Origin: Mariprofundus sp.
GTDB taxonomy: Bacteria > Pseudomonadota > Zetaproteobacteria > Mariprofundales > Mariprofundaceae
NCBI GenBank assembly: GCA_021772835.1
Contig: JAJFLE010000036.1
Coordinates: forward strand, 1 to 64,000
Direction of reading: 5' to 3'
DNA: 64,000 bases
The translations under genes were made by a program, and so were the position numbers. Positions 9,306 to 18,496 of this stretch are shown piece by piece; the stretch's first letter is position 1; each line of letters starts with the position of its first letter. Below the pieces are notes generated by a model. It was not told where the DNA came from. It did no database searches and saw only the letters and a program-made list of their open reading frames with translations.

Positions 9306-9336
9306 AAAAAAAAGAGGAGGCCGAAGCCCCCCCTTT
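9306..9336 (-). terminator. Intrinsic terminator of the sulfur-assimilation operon
   Basis: Read on the minus strand, AAGGGGGGGC-TTCG-GCCTCCTC is followed by eight T. The UUCG tetraloop on a GC stem plus the U-tract is a strong Rho-independent terminator, placed 26 bp behind the cysN stop codon and before ffh. Confidence 0.85.
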
Positions 9337-9361
9337 CAATACATCAGCTTAACAAAGGCTC

Positions 9362-10645
9362 TTAAACAATCATGCCTGCTCCAACGGTGTTGTTGGTAAA
9401 GGTATCGATCATGATAAAACTACCCGTCGTACGATTCTCTGCATATGTATCGTAATGCAGTGGTTTCATCAGCTTCAGCGTGATCTGACCGATCTCGTTC
9501 ATAGCCAGCTCTGTTGCACCCTCAAGGTGATCCAGCGTGTGAATATCTGTCTTGAAATCAATGCTTGCAACCATTGCCTTTACGCTATTGGTTGTGTGTT
9601 TGATGACGTATTTGCTACGACATGTCAGCGGCTCATCACCAATCCAGCAGATATTGGCAGTCAGCTCTTTTGAATCCATCGCCTTGTCACCAACATGCGT
9701 GAGCATATCGCCGCGCGAGACATCAATCTCATCGTTGAGCGTAATGGTGATGCTCTGAGGCGCGAATGCCTCATCAAGGTTGCCATCAAAAGTAACAATC
9801 TCTTTGACAGTAGATGTATTGCCGCTTGGCACTGACACGATTGCATCACCAACCTTGACAGTACCTGAGGCAATCGTACCCATGAAACCACGGTAATCCG
9901 GAAGGTCGGCAGTTTGAGGACGATTCACCAACTGCACCGGCATACGGAACGGTTTGCTATCGATGTCACCGAGTGCGGATAACGTTTCCAGCGTTTCCAG
10001 CAGCGTCGGACCTTCATACCAATCCATCTTGTCGCCACGGATAGCCACCATATCACCATCCAGTGCGGACATCGGCAAACAAATCAGATCATTGATACCC
10101 TGCCTGGCGCAATACTCCTGCATATCGGTACGAATCTGTTCAAATACAGCCTGATCGTTACCGACCAGATCCATCTTGTTCACAGCCACAATCAGGTGAG
10201 GAATGTTCAGCAGACCAAGAATGTGGGTGTGGCGTTTGGTCTGTGGCATCACACCATTTCGCGCATCGATCAGGATAATCGCAGCATGGGCTGTAGATGC
10301 ACCGGTCACCATATTACGGGTGTACTGCTCATGGCCCGGACAATCAGCCATGATAAACTTACGTTTGGGCGTAGCGAAATAGCGGTAAGCCACATCAATG
10401 GTGATGCCCTGCTCGCGCTCGGCAGATAGACCATCCGTGAGCATGGCAAGATCGATCTCGGCTGCTGAGGCGATATGTGTGGTGCCCTTTTTCTTACGCA
10501 CAGCCAACAACTGATCTTCAAAGGCTCCCTTGGTATCCACCAACAAACGACCTATCAACGTTGATTTACCATCGTCCACACTACCCACAGTCACCAGGCG
10601 CAACAGTTCGACTTCCTTAGCCATTTTAATATTCAATTTAGTCAT
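9362..10645 (-). CDS. cysN: Sulfate adenylyltransferase subunit 1 (GTPase subunit)
   Basis: Regulatory GTPase subunit of ATP sulfurylase, which with CysD makes adenosine 5'-phosphosulfate (APS) from sulfate and ATP. The EF-Tu-like G motifs are GSVDDGKST, DCPGHEQYTRN and NKMD, followed by two beta-barrel domains (FRMPVQLVNRP onward). At 427 residues it ends without the APS-kinase domain of CysNC fusions, and no separate cysC is present, consistent with direct APS reduction by CysH. The start ATG at 10645 has GGAG upstream; MAKEVELLR, 7 codons later, is an alternative. It is the last gene of the sulfur operon. Confidence 0.95.
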   Translation of the reverse strand: MTKLNIKMAKEVELLRLVTVGSVDDGKSTLIGRLLVDTKGAFEDQLLAVRKKKGTTHIASAAEIDLAMLTDGLSAEREQGITIDVAYRYFATPKRKFIMADCPGHEQYTRNMVTGASTAHAAIILIDARNGVMPQTKRHTHILGLLNIPHLIVAVNKMDLVGNDQAVFEQIRTDMQEYCARQGINDLICLPMSALDGDMVAIRGDKMDWYEGPTLLETLETLSALGDIDSKPFRMPVQLVNRPQTADLPDYRGFMGTIASGTVKVGDAIVSVPSGNTSTVKEIVTFDGNLDEAFAPQSITITLNDEIDVSRGDMLTHVGDKAMDSKELTANICWIGDEPLTCRSKYVIKHTTNSVKAMVASIDFKTDIHTLDHLEGATELAMNEIGQITLKLMKPLHYDTYAENRTTGSFIMIDTFTNNTVGAGMIV

Positions 10646-10698
10646 TATCCAAACTCCATAAACCCTTTCATGTGGGCCTCAGTTAAGAAGCACCCCAA

Positions 10699-10800
10699 CC
10701 ACCCAGGAGGGGTGGCGAATCAGCTCGTCCGATTCGTAAGGCAGAAGAAAATCACACTTTTCTTCTGCCGCTCAAGCAAAAGGCCATGGACGGCCTTTTG
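10699..10800. repeat. Hairpin array B between cysD and cysN
   Basis: Four consecutive perfect hairpins: CCACCC-AGGAG-GGGTGG (10699-10715), CGAATC-N9-GATTCG (10716-10736), GGCAGAAGAAAA-TCACAC-TTTTCTTCTGCC (10740-10769) and CAAAAGGCC-ATGGAC-GGCCTTTTG (10777-10800). Stem sequences are unrelated to those of array C, but hairpin order and loop types match. No gene fits in this 172-bp spacer. Confidence 0.75.
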
Positions 10801-10817
10801 TGTGGATCAATCAACCC

Positions 10818-11741
10818 CTAGAAATAACCTTCTTTCTTTTTATCTTCCATGCTGTTCGAACCATGATCGATAATACGTGTCTCACGTTCCGAACGACGAG
10901 CTGCCGCTGCTTCAATGACAATCTCATCCATATTGGTTGCATCCGAATGCACGGCTCCCGTGCAAGGGCTGCAGCCCAGTGTGCGAAAACGGCTCATTAC
11001 CATCTTTGGCTCTTCGCCTTCGAGTAGCTGATCTTTCATCTCTTCATAATAAGGAATCAGGAAATTTTTGCGTTCCACCATCAAACGTTCTTTGGCGAAA
11101 TAGAGCGGCACAATCGGGATGTTTTCCTCACGGATATACAACCATACGTCCATCTCGGTCCAGTTGGAGATCGGAAACACGCGCACTGATTCACCATCAT
11201 GAATCTTACCGTTGTACAGGCTCCACAATTCTGGACGCTGATTTTTCGGATCCCACTGACCAAATTCATCACGCATGGAAAACACACGCTCTTTGGCGCG
11301 TGAGCGTTCTTCATCACGGCGCGCACCACCAAAGGCTGCATCATATTCGCCCTCTTCCAGTGCATCCAGCAGACCTTTGGTTTTCAACGCGCCACAGCAG
11401 CGAGCCACTCCGTGATCTTTCGGATTCATGCCCTTGGCAATGGCTTCTTCGTTCCTGCGCACGATCAGATCTGCACCTACTTCTTTGCAGTAGCTGTCGC
11501 GGAATTCGTACATCTCTTTGAACTTGTAACCGGTATCAACGTGCAGCAGCGAAAAAGGCAGGGGTGCCGGATAAAAAGCCTTACGCGCCAGATGTAACAT
11601 CACACTGGAGTCCTTACCCACAGAATAGAGCATCACCGGATTGCGAAACTCCGCCACTACTTCACGCATGATATGAATCGATTCTGCTTCCAGCGCTTTC
11701 AGCTGTGTCAGTTTATGTTCAGATAGTGTACTTTCAGACAT
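10818..11741 (-). CDS. cysD: Sulfate adenylyltransferase subunit 2
   Basis: Catalytic subunit of ATP sulfurylase, an ATP-pyrophosphatase-fold enzyme that adenylylates sulfate to APS with CysN. Markers are the PP-loop [18 protein letters not shown], the segment [19 protein letters not shown], and the tail [19 protein letters not shown]. The ORF track starts at 11774, inside cysH; I chose the ATG at 11741 ([20 protein letters not shown]), giving 307 residues, close to the usual ~302. It lies 10 bp behind cysH and is followed by hairpin array B, then cysN. Confidence 0.95.
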   Translation of the reverse strand: MSESTLSEHKLTQLKALEAESIHIMREVVAEFRNPVMLYSVGKDSSVMLHLARKAFYPAPLPFSLLHVDTGYKFKEMYEFRDSYCKEVGADLIVRRNEEAIAKGMNPKDHGVARCCGALKTKGLLDALEEGEYDAAFGGARRDEERSRAKERVFSMRDEFGQWDPKNQRPELWSLYNGKIHDGESVRVFPISNWTEMDVWLYIREENIPIVPLYFAKERLMVERKNFLIPYYEEMKDQLLEGEEPKMVMSRFRTLGCSPCTGAVHSDATNMDEIVIEAAAARRSERETRIIDHGSNSMEDKKKEGYF

Positions 11742-11751
11742 CGTTTTACTC

Positions 11752-12474
11752 CTAAATCCCTTCGCCATTTTCAATTTTCCCAGTAACCTGCTTGATGCTC
11801 ATCACATGCAGGCCGCATTCTGCCGCCACATCATCATTTTCCCACCACCAGCGACCTGCACGTTCATCTTCACCCACGGTGATTGCCCGTGTACAACATT
11901 CACAACCTATGGAGTGATAATGGGCATCATGCAGGATATTGTAGGGAACGTCATAAGTTCGGATGTATTCTAAGACTTCATCCATGCTCCAGTTAAGCAG
12001 AGGATTGTATTTCTTCAGGTTGTACACCGGATCAGTTTCTACTTCCTGCAGACCAGCTCGCCCCTTTGACTGCTCATGACGGCGACCGGTCAGCCAGGCT
12101 GATTTCCCCTGCAGCGCCCGCATCAAGGGGTGCACCTTACGAATCTCACAGCAGTGTTTACGCAGAGCAACAGACTTCCTGAACAGGTTCACCCCATGTT
12201 CACGAACCATCGCTTCCACTTCATGGCTATCCGGGAAAGTCACCGCTACCCGGATGCCATAGCGTTTTTCAAATGCTGCAATCACATCGTAGGTTGCCTG
12301 CGGCAAACGCCCTGTATCCAGCGTCATAACAGGAATATTCAGTCCATGTCGGCAGATCAGATCAACCATCACAGAGCCTTCAATGCCCATGGAACACGGG
12401 TAGACCAGTCTATCGCCATGCTCTTGCAAGGCCTGCTTCAACAGTGCTAGCGCCTGATTGATTTTAGCTTCCAT
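11752..12474 (-). CDS. cysH: Assimilatory adenylylsulfate (APS) reductase, CysH family
   Basis: Reduces APS to sulfite and AMP with thioredoxin. Besides the PP-loop region ([12 protein letters not shown]), it has the cysteine pairs of the [4Fe-4S] APS-reductase type, HCCEIRK and GCECCTR, and the catalytic cysteine in ECGLH near the end. PAPS reductases lack the two pairs, so the substrate is probably APS; absence of cysC agrees. The ATG at 12474 (240 residues) is preferred over the TTG at 12486 because GGAGAATAGA lies directly before it. That ribosome site overlaps the stop codon of the radical SAM-transporter fusion, so translation is coupled. Confidence 0.92.
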   Translation of the reverse strand: MEAKINQALALLKQALQEHGDRLVYPCSMGIEGSVMVDLICRHGLNIPVMTLDTGRLPQATYDVIAAFEKRYGIRVAVTFPDSHEVEAMVREHGVNLFRKSVALRKHCCEIRKVHPLMRALQGKSAWLTGRRHEQSKGRAGLQEVETDPVYNLKKYNPLLNWSMDEVLEYIRTYDVPYNILHDAHYHSIGCECCTRAITVGEDERAGRWWWENDDVAAECGLHVMSIKQVTGKIENGEGI

Positions 12475-12475
12475 T

Positions 12476-15112
12476 CTATTCTCCAAAACCGGCCAGAACC
12501 GGCCACCACAAAGAGACTGTGATCATAAACAGGGTAAATGCTGACAGTGATATTAGCGCGCCATATCGCAGCATATGTGAGGCGCGCACAAAACCGGTGC
12601 CAAAGATCATCGCATTCGGCGGTGTTCCCATGGGCAGCATAAATGCAAAACCGGAAACAATGCCCACGGCCAGCGCCACGGTAATCGGATCAATCTGGGC
12701 GACGGCAGCAACCGAAATCGCTACCGGCAAAACAATCGCCACGGCAGCTGCGTTACTCACGCCTTCGGTAAACAACAACGTAATCAAAGCAAGCACAGCC
12801 AACATAGCCAAGCCCGCAATGCTCTCCGGAAAAACCAGGTGTGCCAGCCAGGCACCCGCTCCGGTTACCGTCAGGGCTTTGCCGATGGCAATAGCACCGC
12901 CGTACATAAGCACGACTCCCCAGTTCACATGCTGCTCAACCGCACGCCAGCTCACCAGACGCATGGCAAACATCACGACTACACTGATCAGTGCGATAGC
13001 CGCCAGCGAACTTGAGTGCCCCGCTGAAATCCAGGCCAGCATCGTTACAATAAGCAGCACAGCCATAGCTTTTGACTTCAGGTCAAAATCACCGAGTTCC
13101 AGTCGGCGCAGTGAAATGCGTTGACGGGCCGATGAAATATCGATGCCGGCCATCGGGGTAATACGAAGCAGAATCACAGCTGAAATAAATAGTACCGGCA
13201 GTGCAATGGGCGCTGCAGCCAGTGTCCAGTCAGCAAACGAGAAGGTCTGCCCCGTCAGCTCTTCCGTCAGTGCCAATGCCAGCGGTCCGCGAGCACCACC
13301 AAGCAATGTAATCACACCACCGATGATTGCACCCCAGGCGAGCGCAAAAAAGATTGACTGTGCATAACGATTGCCAGCTTTAAGGCCCAGGCTGCGCACA
13401 ATTTCCCATGCGATCGGTAAAAACAGTGCCGCCACAGCATGTTCAGGCATAAAGCAGGCCATGACTGCAGGCAGTAAAAGCATCGTCAGAAGCAGTCGTT
13501 TCGGGCTCGTTCCAAATCGGTTTATGGTCAACAAAGCCATGCGCTCAGACAGTCCGCTCTGCATCGCTCCAGCAGCTAACATGAATGCTCCCAGAATAAA
13601 GAACACAGCCGGATTACCAAACAGGGCAAACACATTGCTTGCCGGCAATACGCCTAGCAATGGCAACAGTGCCAGCCCCAATAGCGAGGTCACCGCCAGC
13701 GGCAACAGTTGCGTCACCCACAACACAAGACAGAGCGCAAAGACAATCAGCGAACCCCACCCGTTCTGATTGAGCCCTTGCGGTGCATCCATGGAACCGG
13801 CAGCAAAGGCCAGCAATGAAATCACAATAAGGGCCGCAAACGGTAAGGCTTCACCAGCAAGCAGCACGTGCATGGGCCTGCGATCCAGCTGCGTCCCATA
13901 CTCTTCACCATTGCCTGAACGAAGATGTCTGCGCAGAGCATCCATCCAACCATCGAGACGGCGACCCAGTGATGAAGAAACCCAACGCTCGGAAAGCATA
14001 GGTTCCCTGCCATCGAGAACGCGGCTTTCCATCGGCGTCAATACACGCCCCATATGACGCAAGCGATGCGTCGGGAAACCGGCTTCGCTGATCGCGCCAT
14101 AGAGATGAAGAAACAGCTCCTCCATCATTTCCAGTGAAGGCCCGGTTTGATGCTCCAGAGGTGTTCCCGGTAGCGGTCTGAAAGGTTGCAACAAAGGCAC
14201 GACACCATGAGCTATCAGGGCATCAATGCCCTTTTTTGTTGATTTCACATCATCGAGGCCGACAATCAGATGACTGACCACAGCGCCAGATCGGAATACC
14301 TGACGGGCATGATCCAGCGCTTTCCATATTGCTGCCTGGCCACCCACAGATTCTTTGCCGGGGCACACTTCTGCGAATCTATCCGCATCATGCACTTCCA
14401 GATTGCAGACAAAGATATCCAGACCTGCTGCATACAGCGCATCAATGACAGAGACATCTTTAGGCGCAACCGTTTCCAGAGCAATCTGACGGTGCCCCAG
14501 ATGCCGCCTGAGCAGAGCAATCACCGGCACCAGCCTGGATAGCCCTACATCATCACCCGGCGCAAAGCCGTTGTAGAGATAAACGGTATCGATCTCCCGC
14601 TCATCGAGTGCAGCACGTACCACCTCAACCAGCTCTAACGGATCACGCAGTGGTGGCGCCTCTTCATTAAGCATGGAGTCATACTGACAGTACTGGCATG
14701 CCGCCCCTTGCCTGGCAAAAAAGCCGCAACCCATAAGTGGGTGCAGCATAAGCAGGTTTTCATGCAGAGAGGCAAAGCTACCCATGCGGGCACCGGAGCG
14801 TGTTTTATTGCGATAGAAACGCGGAGCAGGCAATACCTGCACATCAAGCCTTTCATCACCCCATTGCAGCTCGGCACTGCCACTGGCGTCTTGCTGCGTG
14901 AGCTGAATCGTACTTTTCTGACTATACGGCTGAGCCACTGGCACCGTAGCAAAATGGCCCGACGGTAACCTGATATCGATCACCAATTCCGTTGCATTGG
15001 CTTGCGCTACCCAGTGTGAGGCATTCTGCAAGCCATCGGGCAAGGCTACGCCCTGACTCACCAGCGCCAGCTTGCAGCGGCCCGGATTGGCAAACGGATT
15101 CAGATTTTTCAT
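12476..15112 (-). CDS. Fusion of a radical SAM domain with an SLC13/DASS-type anion transporter
   Basis: One uninterrupted 878-codon frame joins two unrelated parts. Residues ~100-375 form a radical SAM-like domain: HPLMGCGFFARQGAACQYCQ contains C129, C139 and C142 (CX9CX2C), followed by barrel-like elements DTVYLYNGFAPGDD, ALETVAPKD and HLIVGLDD. From ~415 to the end is a polytopic membrane region of ~460 residues with many hydrophobic segments and the DASS-type motif LPMGTPPNAMIFGTG near the C-terminus, which in relatives carries sulfate or dicarboxylates with sodium. It sits between sulfite reductase and cysH, so sulfate or another sulfur oxyanion is a plausible substrate. The radical SAM reaction is unknown. 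An internal start giving a separate transporter is possible, but none is clearly marked. Confidence 0.82.
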   Translation of the reverse strand: MKNLNPFANPGRCKLALVSQGVALPDGLQNASHWVAQANATELVIDIRLPSGHFATVPVAQPYSQKSTIQLTQQDASGSAELQWGDERLDVQVLPAPRFYRNKTRSGARMGSFASLHENLLMLHPLMGCGFFARQGAACQYCQYDSMLNEEAPPLRDPLELVEVVRAALDEREIDTVYLYNGFAPGDDVGLSRLVPVIALLRRHLGHRQIALETVAPKDVSVIDALYAAGLDIFVCNLEVHDADRFAEVCPGKESVGGQAAIWKALDHARQVFRSGAVVSHLIVGLDDVKSTKKGIDALIAHGVVPLLQPFRPLPGTPLEHQTGPSLEMMEELFLHLYGAISEAGFPTHRLRHMGRVLTPMESRVLDGREPMLSERWVSSSLGRRLDGWMDALRRHLRSGNGEEYGTQLDRRPMHVLLAGEALPFAALIVISLLAFAAGSMDAPQGLNQNGWGSLIVFALCLVLWVTQLLPLAVTSLLGLALLPLLGVLPASNVFALFGNPAVFFILGAFMLAAGAMQSGLSERMALLTINRFGTSPKRLLLTMLLLPAVMACFMPEHAVAALFLPIAWEIVRSLGLKAGNRYAQSIFFALAWGAIIGGVITLLGGARGPLALALTEELTGQTFSFADWTLAAAPIALPVLFISAVILLRITPMAGIDISSARQRISLRRLELGDFDLKSKAMAVLLIVTMLAWISAGHSSSLAAIALISVVVMFAMRLVSWRAVEQHVNWGVVLMYGGAIAIGKALTVTGAGAWLAHLVFPESIAGLAMLAVLALITLLFTEGVSNAAAVAIVLPVAISVAAVAQIDPITVALAVGIVSGFAFMLPMGTPPNAMIFGTGFVRASHMLRYGALISLSAFTLFMITVSLWWPVLAGFGE

Positions 15113-15132
15113 CGTCTCAGCTCTTGCGCAGC

Positions 15133-17472
15133 TTAGATATTCCCGGTCTTTTCAACCCGGATTTTCCATTGGCTTTCGGAGATACGCTCTTTCTTCGACA
15201 CCTTCTGCCCCTGCTCTTCCAGTGACAATGGTACATTATCAATCGGTGCGCCATCATCGAGAATAACGTCCAGTAATGATCCCGCTGGCATGGTCGTCAG
15301 CTTGATCTTGGTCTTCACAAAGTTCATCGGGCAAGCCACACCTGAGAGATCAAGCAGTACCACATCCTCAGTCACTTCAGCGATTGCTTTACCGGCTTCC
15401 GATTCAGCTACTTCCGGAACTGCAGCAAAGCGTTTCTCAGCCAGAGCTACCCACTCACCCTGCACATCCTTGAGTTTGGTTACACCCGCTGCCGGATCTG
15501 CCAGATCGATGTTCATGAGAGCCATCTGCACGGTCTGGAATCCGGATATGATTTCACTGTCTGCAGCCGCATGAACAGCCAGCAGACCGAAGACTGTGGC
15601 ATCATCTTCAGGTGATTCACCAAAGGGCACCAGAAATGCGCGTGCAGTCGAAATAGCGGAACGGCGCAAAGCTGTTGCCGCTTCTGCCCAGAACATGGCA
15701 TCGGCATGCGCACGGGCTATCAACAGATCATATTCTGCTTCTGAAATCAGCGCATCGGACATGGAAAGAACCGCGCCTGCACATTCACCCTTTTTGTTAC
15801 CCTTGGTATTGAATGCTTCGTTTTCACTCCAGTCATAGATCAGACCTTCAACCTCACCGGCATCAGCCGCAAACGGTGCCAGGATTTCTGAGACACCCTC
15901 TTTGCCAATACGCGAGACCCAGGCATGCACAGACTCATCATCAATGCGCCCTGCCTTATAGGCGTTTAGCACAGTAATGCCCGCTTCAGGAGCGTATTTG
16001 GCAGGTACCGGATCGGTAGCAAAGGCCAGAGGAGCACCGGCCACGCCTGAGCCACCGAGATGCAGCTGGTAGTGCGGCACAGCCTGACCGGCCACTTTCT
16101 TGGCCATACCGTGAAAACCGAGATCAGCAATATGATGACGGGCACAGGAGTGCTGGCAACCGGATGCTTTGACTGTGATACCGGCCAGCGTGCCATCCTT
16201 TTTCAGGTCAGCCATAAGCGGCTGCAGGGCAGCGGCCAGCCCACGACTGGACGTGATTCCAAGGCGACACGTTTCAGTACCCGGGCAAGCCACAACATCA
16301 GCAATACCACGTGCGTATTCGCTGGTCAGGCCCGCATCATTCAGAATGGCCTGTGCAGCCTCAACTTTTGAGCTTTCAACATCAGCGATAACCATGCCCT
16401 GCTCAGCGGTTACACGCAGATCATCCGTACCTGCTGCACGCGCAGCATTGGCTACGGCCCGGCACTGCTTCGGAGTCAAATCACCACGGAACAGATTGAG
16501 CAGAATTGCAGATTTACCATTGTGCTGATCGACTACACCGGAATCAGAGAATGGCATTGCCGCAGTTGGCGTACGCCAGTTTGCTTCTGCGAAACCCGCA
16601 TCATCGGCATGTGTCGTTTCGATCACTGCACGCTGTTTTTTGTACTCTGCGACAAAACCTTCAGCACCGAGTTTCTGTGCCACATATTTCATACGAGCAC
16701 GAGCACGGCGCTTGCGATCAGAGAATTTGAAGTGAATGCGCATCAGGGCTTCGCCGACAACAAGCATCTCATGCTCTTCGATAAACTCTTCCAGCAACAA
16801 AGCGCCCATAGGCTGTGACGACAATCCGCCCGCAGCCCAGACCTGGAAGCCAGGTATGCCGTCGTTGTGGGTAGCGATAAAGCCAATATCGTGCATACCT
16901 GAAAGGCCGCAGTCGGTGGCGCAACCGGAGAAGCTCACCTTGAATTTACGCGGAAACTGCTGAGCCAGAGGATGGCGCAGGAAAAATTCAGCGAACTTGC
17001 GTGCATGAACGGTGACATCAGCATGTTCGGCAGGACAGCGTCCTGCCAAAAAACAGGTCGTCACATTACGAACCGTATTACCACAGGCTTCACGCGTGGT
17101 TATACCCGCCCCATCAAGCTTGCGCAGGAATGCAGGCACATCTTCCAGCGCCACGAAATTGGCCTGAATATCCTGACGAGTAGTCACATGTGCTACTTTT
17201 TCAGGTGGCTCGGTCACGGTACCGTCAGTTGGCAGGCGACCGGCATACAGCTCAACACACTCGGCAATCACATCCATCTGATCCGGTGTCATGCAACCAC
17301 CGGGCAGCTTGGCACGCACCATCTGCACGCCTTCCTGACGCTGACCATAAACACCCATCTGCAGACGGAACGGCGTAAACCGCTCTTCCGGCATACGACC
17401 ATCCACAAATGCCTGGTATCCAGCCTCAAACTCATCCACATCGGATGTGTGTGCAAAATTAAATTCTGTCAT
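15133..17472 (-). CDS. Sulfite/nitrite reductase haemoprotein with C-terminal TusA domain
   Basis: A 779-residue sirohaem/[4Fe-4S] reductase of the sulfite/nitrite reductase family, placed in a sulfate-assimilation operon and so most likely reducing sulfite to sulfide. The first half has TREACGNTVRNVTTC and FSGCATDCG; the second half has the sirohaem/cluster motif CPGTETC plus SGCQHSCARH (CX5C and CX3C). Residues ~560-690 are a mostly helical linker of unknown role. The last ~80 residues are a TusA-type sulfur-carrier domain with LSGVACPMNFVKTKIKL, whose cysteine could take the reduced sulfur as persulfide. ATG at 17472 is preceded by GAGGTAAT. A palindromic repeat separates it from the moeB-like gene. 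Confidence 0.87.
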   Translation of the reverse strand: MTEFNFAHTSDVDEFEAGYQAFVDGRMPEERFTPFRLQMGVYGQRQEGVQMVRAKLPGGCMTPDQMDVIAECVELYAGRLPTDGTVTEPPEKVAHVTTRQDIQANFVALEDVPAFLRKLDGAGITTREACGNTVRNVTTCFLAGRCPAEHADVTVHARKFAEFFLRHPLAQQFPRKFKVSFSGCATDCGLSGMHDIGFIATHNDGIPGFQVWAAGGLSSQPMGALLLEEFIEEHEMLVVGEALMRIHFKFSDRKRRARARMKYVAQKLGAEGFVAEYKKQRAVIETTHADDAGFAEANWRTPTAAMPFSDSGVVDQHNGKSAILLNLFRGDLTPKQCRAVANAARAAGTDDLRVTAEQGMVIADVESSKVEAAQAILNDAGLTSEYARGIADVVACPGTETCRLGITSSRGLAAALQPLMADLKKDGTLAGITVKASGCQHSCARHHIADLGFHGMAKKVAGQAVPHYQLHLGGSGVAGAPLAFATDPVPAKYAPEAGITVLNAYKAGRIDDESVHAWVSRIGKEGVSEILAPFAADAGEVEGLIYDWSENEAFNTKGNKKGECAGAVLSMSDALISEAEYDLLIARAHADAMFWAEAATALRRSAISTARAFLVPFGESPEDDATVFGLLAVHAAADSEIISGFQTVQMALMNIDLADPAAGVTKLKDVQGEWVALAEKRFAAVPEVAESEAGKAIAEVTEDVVLLDLSGVACPMNFVKTKIKLTTMPAGSLLDVILDDGAPIDNVPLSLEEQGQKVSKKERISESQWKIRVEKTGNI

Positions 17473-17489
17473 TTTATTACCTCAGACTC

Positions 17490-17565
17490 ACCACGGAGGA
17501 CACAGAAGGACACGAAGGGAAAACCTGTTTTTGTTTTCCTCTGCGTGCTCTGCGTGCTCCGCGGT
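17490..17565. repeat. Imperfect palindrome of the accGCGGAG type, copy 1
   Basis: Left arm ACCACGGAGGACACAGAAGG... and right arm ...CTCTGCGTGCTCCGCGGT are imperfect inverted repeats of about 32 bp with A- and T-rich centres. It fills the sir/moeB-like spacer. Related copies lie at 19597-19758 and, shorter or degenerate, at 18418-18470 and 52521-52611. Confidence 0.7.
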
Positions 17566-17573
17566 AAAAATTA

Positions 17574-18395
17574 TTACTCGCCGAACTTCAACTCACAGGC
17601 CTGTTCATAGGTAGCCAGCTCAGTGATGGTTGGGTTATCACCGCACAAAGGACAACCCGGATCCTTGCGCAGCTTGAGCTTCTTCCACTCCATACGCAGT
17701 GCGTCGAAAACCATCAGCTTACCGGCCAATGAATCGCCAATACCGAGCAGCTCTTTGACCGCTTCAACAGCCTGGATGGTACCCACAGCTCCGGCCAAGG
17801 CACCGAGAATGCCCGCTTCCGAGCATGACGGGACCAGGCCTGCCGGTGGCGGTTCCGGGTACAGACAGCGGTAGCAAGGCGCATCCTTCTGCTGATGCGG
17901 TTTGAATGTTGCGACCTGCCCTTCAAAGCGGAACATGGCACCAGAGATCAGAGGCTTCTTCTCGAAATAACAAGCATCATTCACCAGAAAGCGCGTTGGA
18001 AAATTATCACAACCATCAATGATAAGATCATATTCGCTGATAATGTCGCGAATATTGTCTTCAGTGACGAAATAGTTGTAGGTGTTGACCTTCACGTCCG
18101 GATTCAGGGCTTGCATGGTTTCACGCGCGCTCTCCACCTTGGGCATGCCAATACGGTCCTGATTATGGATGATCTGACGTTGCAGGTTGGACAAGTCCAC
18201 CACGTCTGCATCAGCAATACCGATAGTGCCTACGCCTGCTGCAGCCAGATAATAGGCCACAGGCGAGCCCAGGCCACCGGCACCGATCATGAACACTTTG
18301 GATTCAAGCAACTTGCTCTGACCTTCAGCACCGACTTCCGGCAAAATAATATGACGCGAATAGCGTTCAATCTGTTCTTCTGTAAAATCAATCAT
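17574..18395 (-). CDS. MoeB/ThiF/HesA-family sulfur-carrier-protein adenylyltransferase
   Basis: E1-like enzyme that adenylates the C-terminal glycine of a ubiquitin-like sulfur carrier. Visible are the nucleotide-binding GAGGLGSPVAYYLAAAGVG, DLSNLQRQ, DGCDNFPTRFL, the zinc pairs CYRC and CPLC, and the cysteine segment SCSEAGILG. At 273 residues it lacks the C-terminal rhodanese domain of MoeZ/MOCS3. Its likely partner is the MoaD/ThiS-like protein encoded four genes earlier in the same run; context points to cysteine or methionine synthesis rather than molybdopterin, as no moa genes are near. The hairpin array C and a half-palindrome lie upstream. It might also serve ThiS or MoaD. Confidence 0.87.
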   Translation of the reverse strand: MIDFTEEQIERYSRHIILPEVGAEGQSKLLESKVFMIGAGGLGSPVAYYLAAAGVGTIGIADADVVDLSNLQRQIIHNQDRIGMPKVESARETMQALNPDVKVNTYNYFVTEDNIRDIISEYDLIIDGCDNFPTRFLVNDACYFEKKPLISGAMFRFEGQVATFKPHQQKDAPCYRCLYPEPPPAGLVPSCSEAGILGALAGAVGTIQAVEAVKELLGIGDSLAGKLMVFDALRMEWKKLKLRKDPGCPLCGDNPTITELATYEQACELKFGE

Positions 18396-18417
18396 AAAAA
18401 AACCTTAACCTCTATTC

Positions 18418-18470
18418 ATCACAGAGCACGCAGTGCACGCAGAGGAAAATCATATTTTCCATTACATGCT
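18418..18470. repeat. Degenerate half-copy of the accGCGGAG-type palindrome
   Basis: CACAGAGCACGCAGTGCACGCAGAGGAAAAT matches the left arm of copies 1 and 3; the right arm (ATTTTCC...TGCTCC) is decayed. It lies directly upstream of the moeB-like start. Confidence 0.5.
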
Positions 18471-18496
18471 CCAGCGCATCAGTGCGAGTTTCAGGG

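Noticed and set aside
12519-13769. Long plus-strand ORFs (201, 74 and 132 aa) opposite the transporter part of the fusion
   Set aside because: They are low-complexity Ala/Ser/Thr-rich shadows of a hydrophobic membrane gene, with no ribosome sites and no similarity I recognise.
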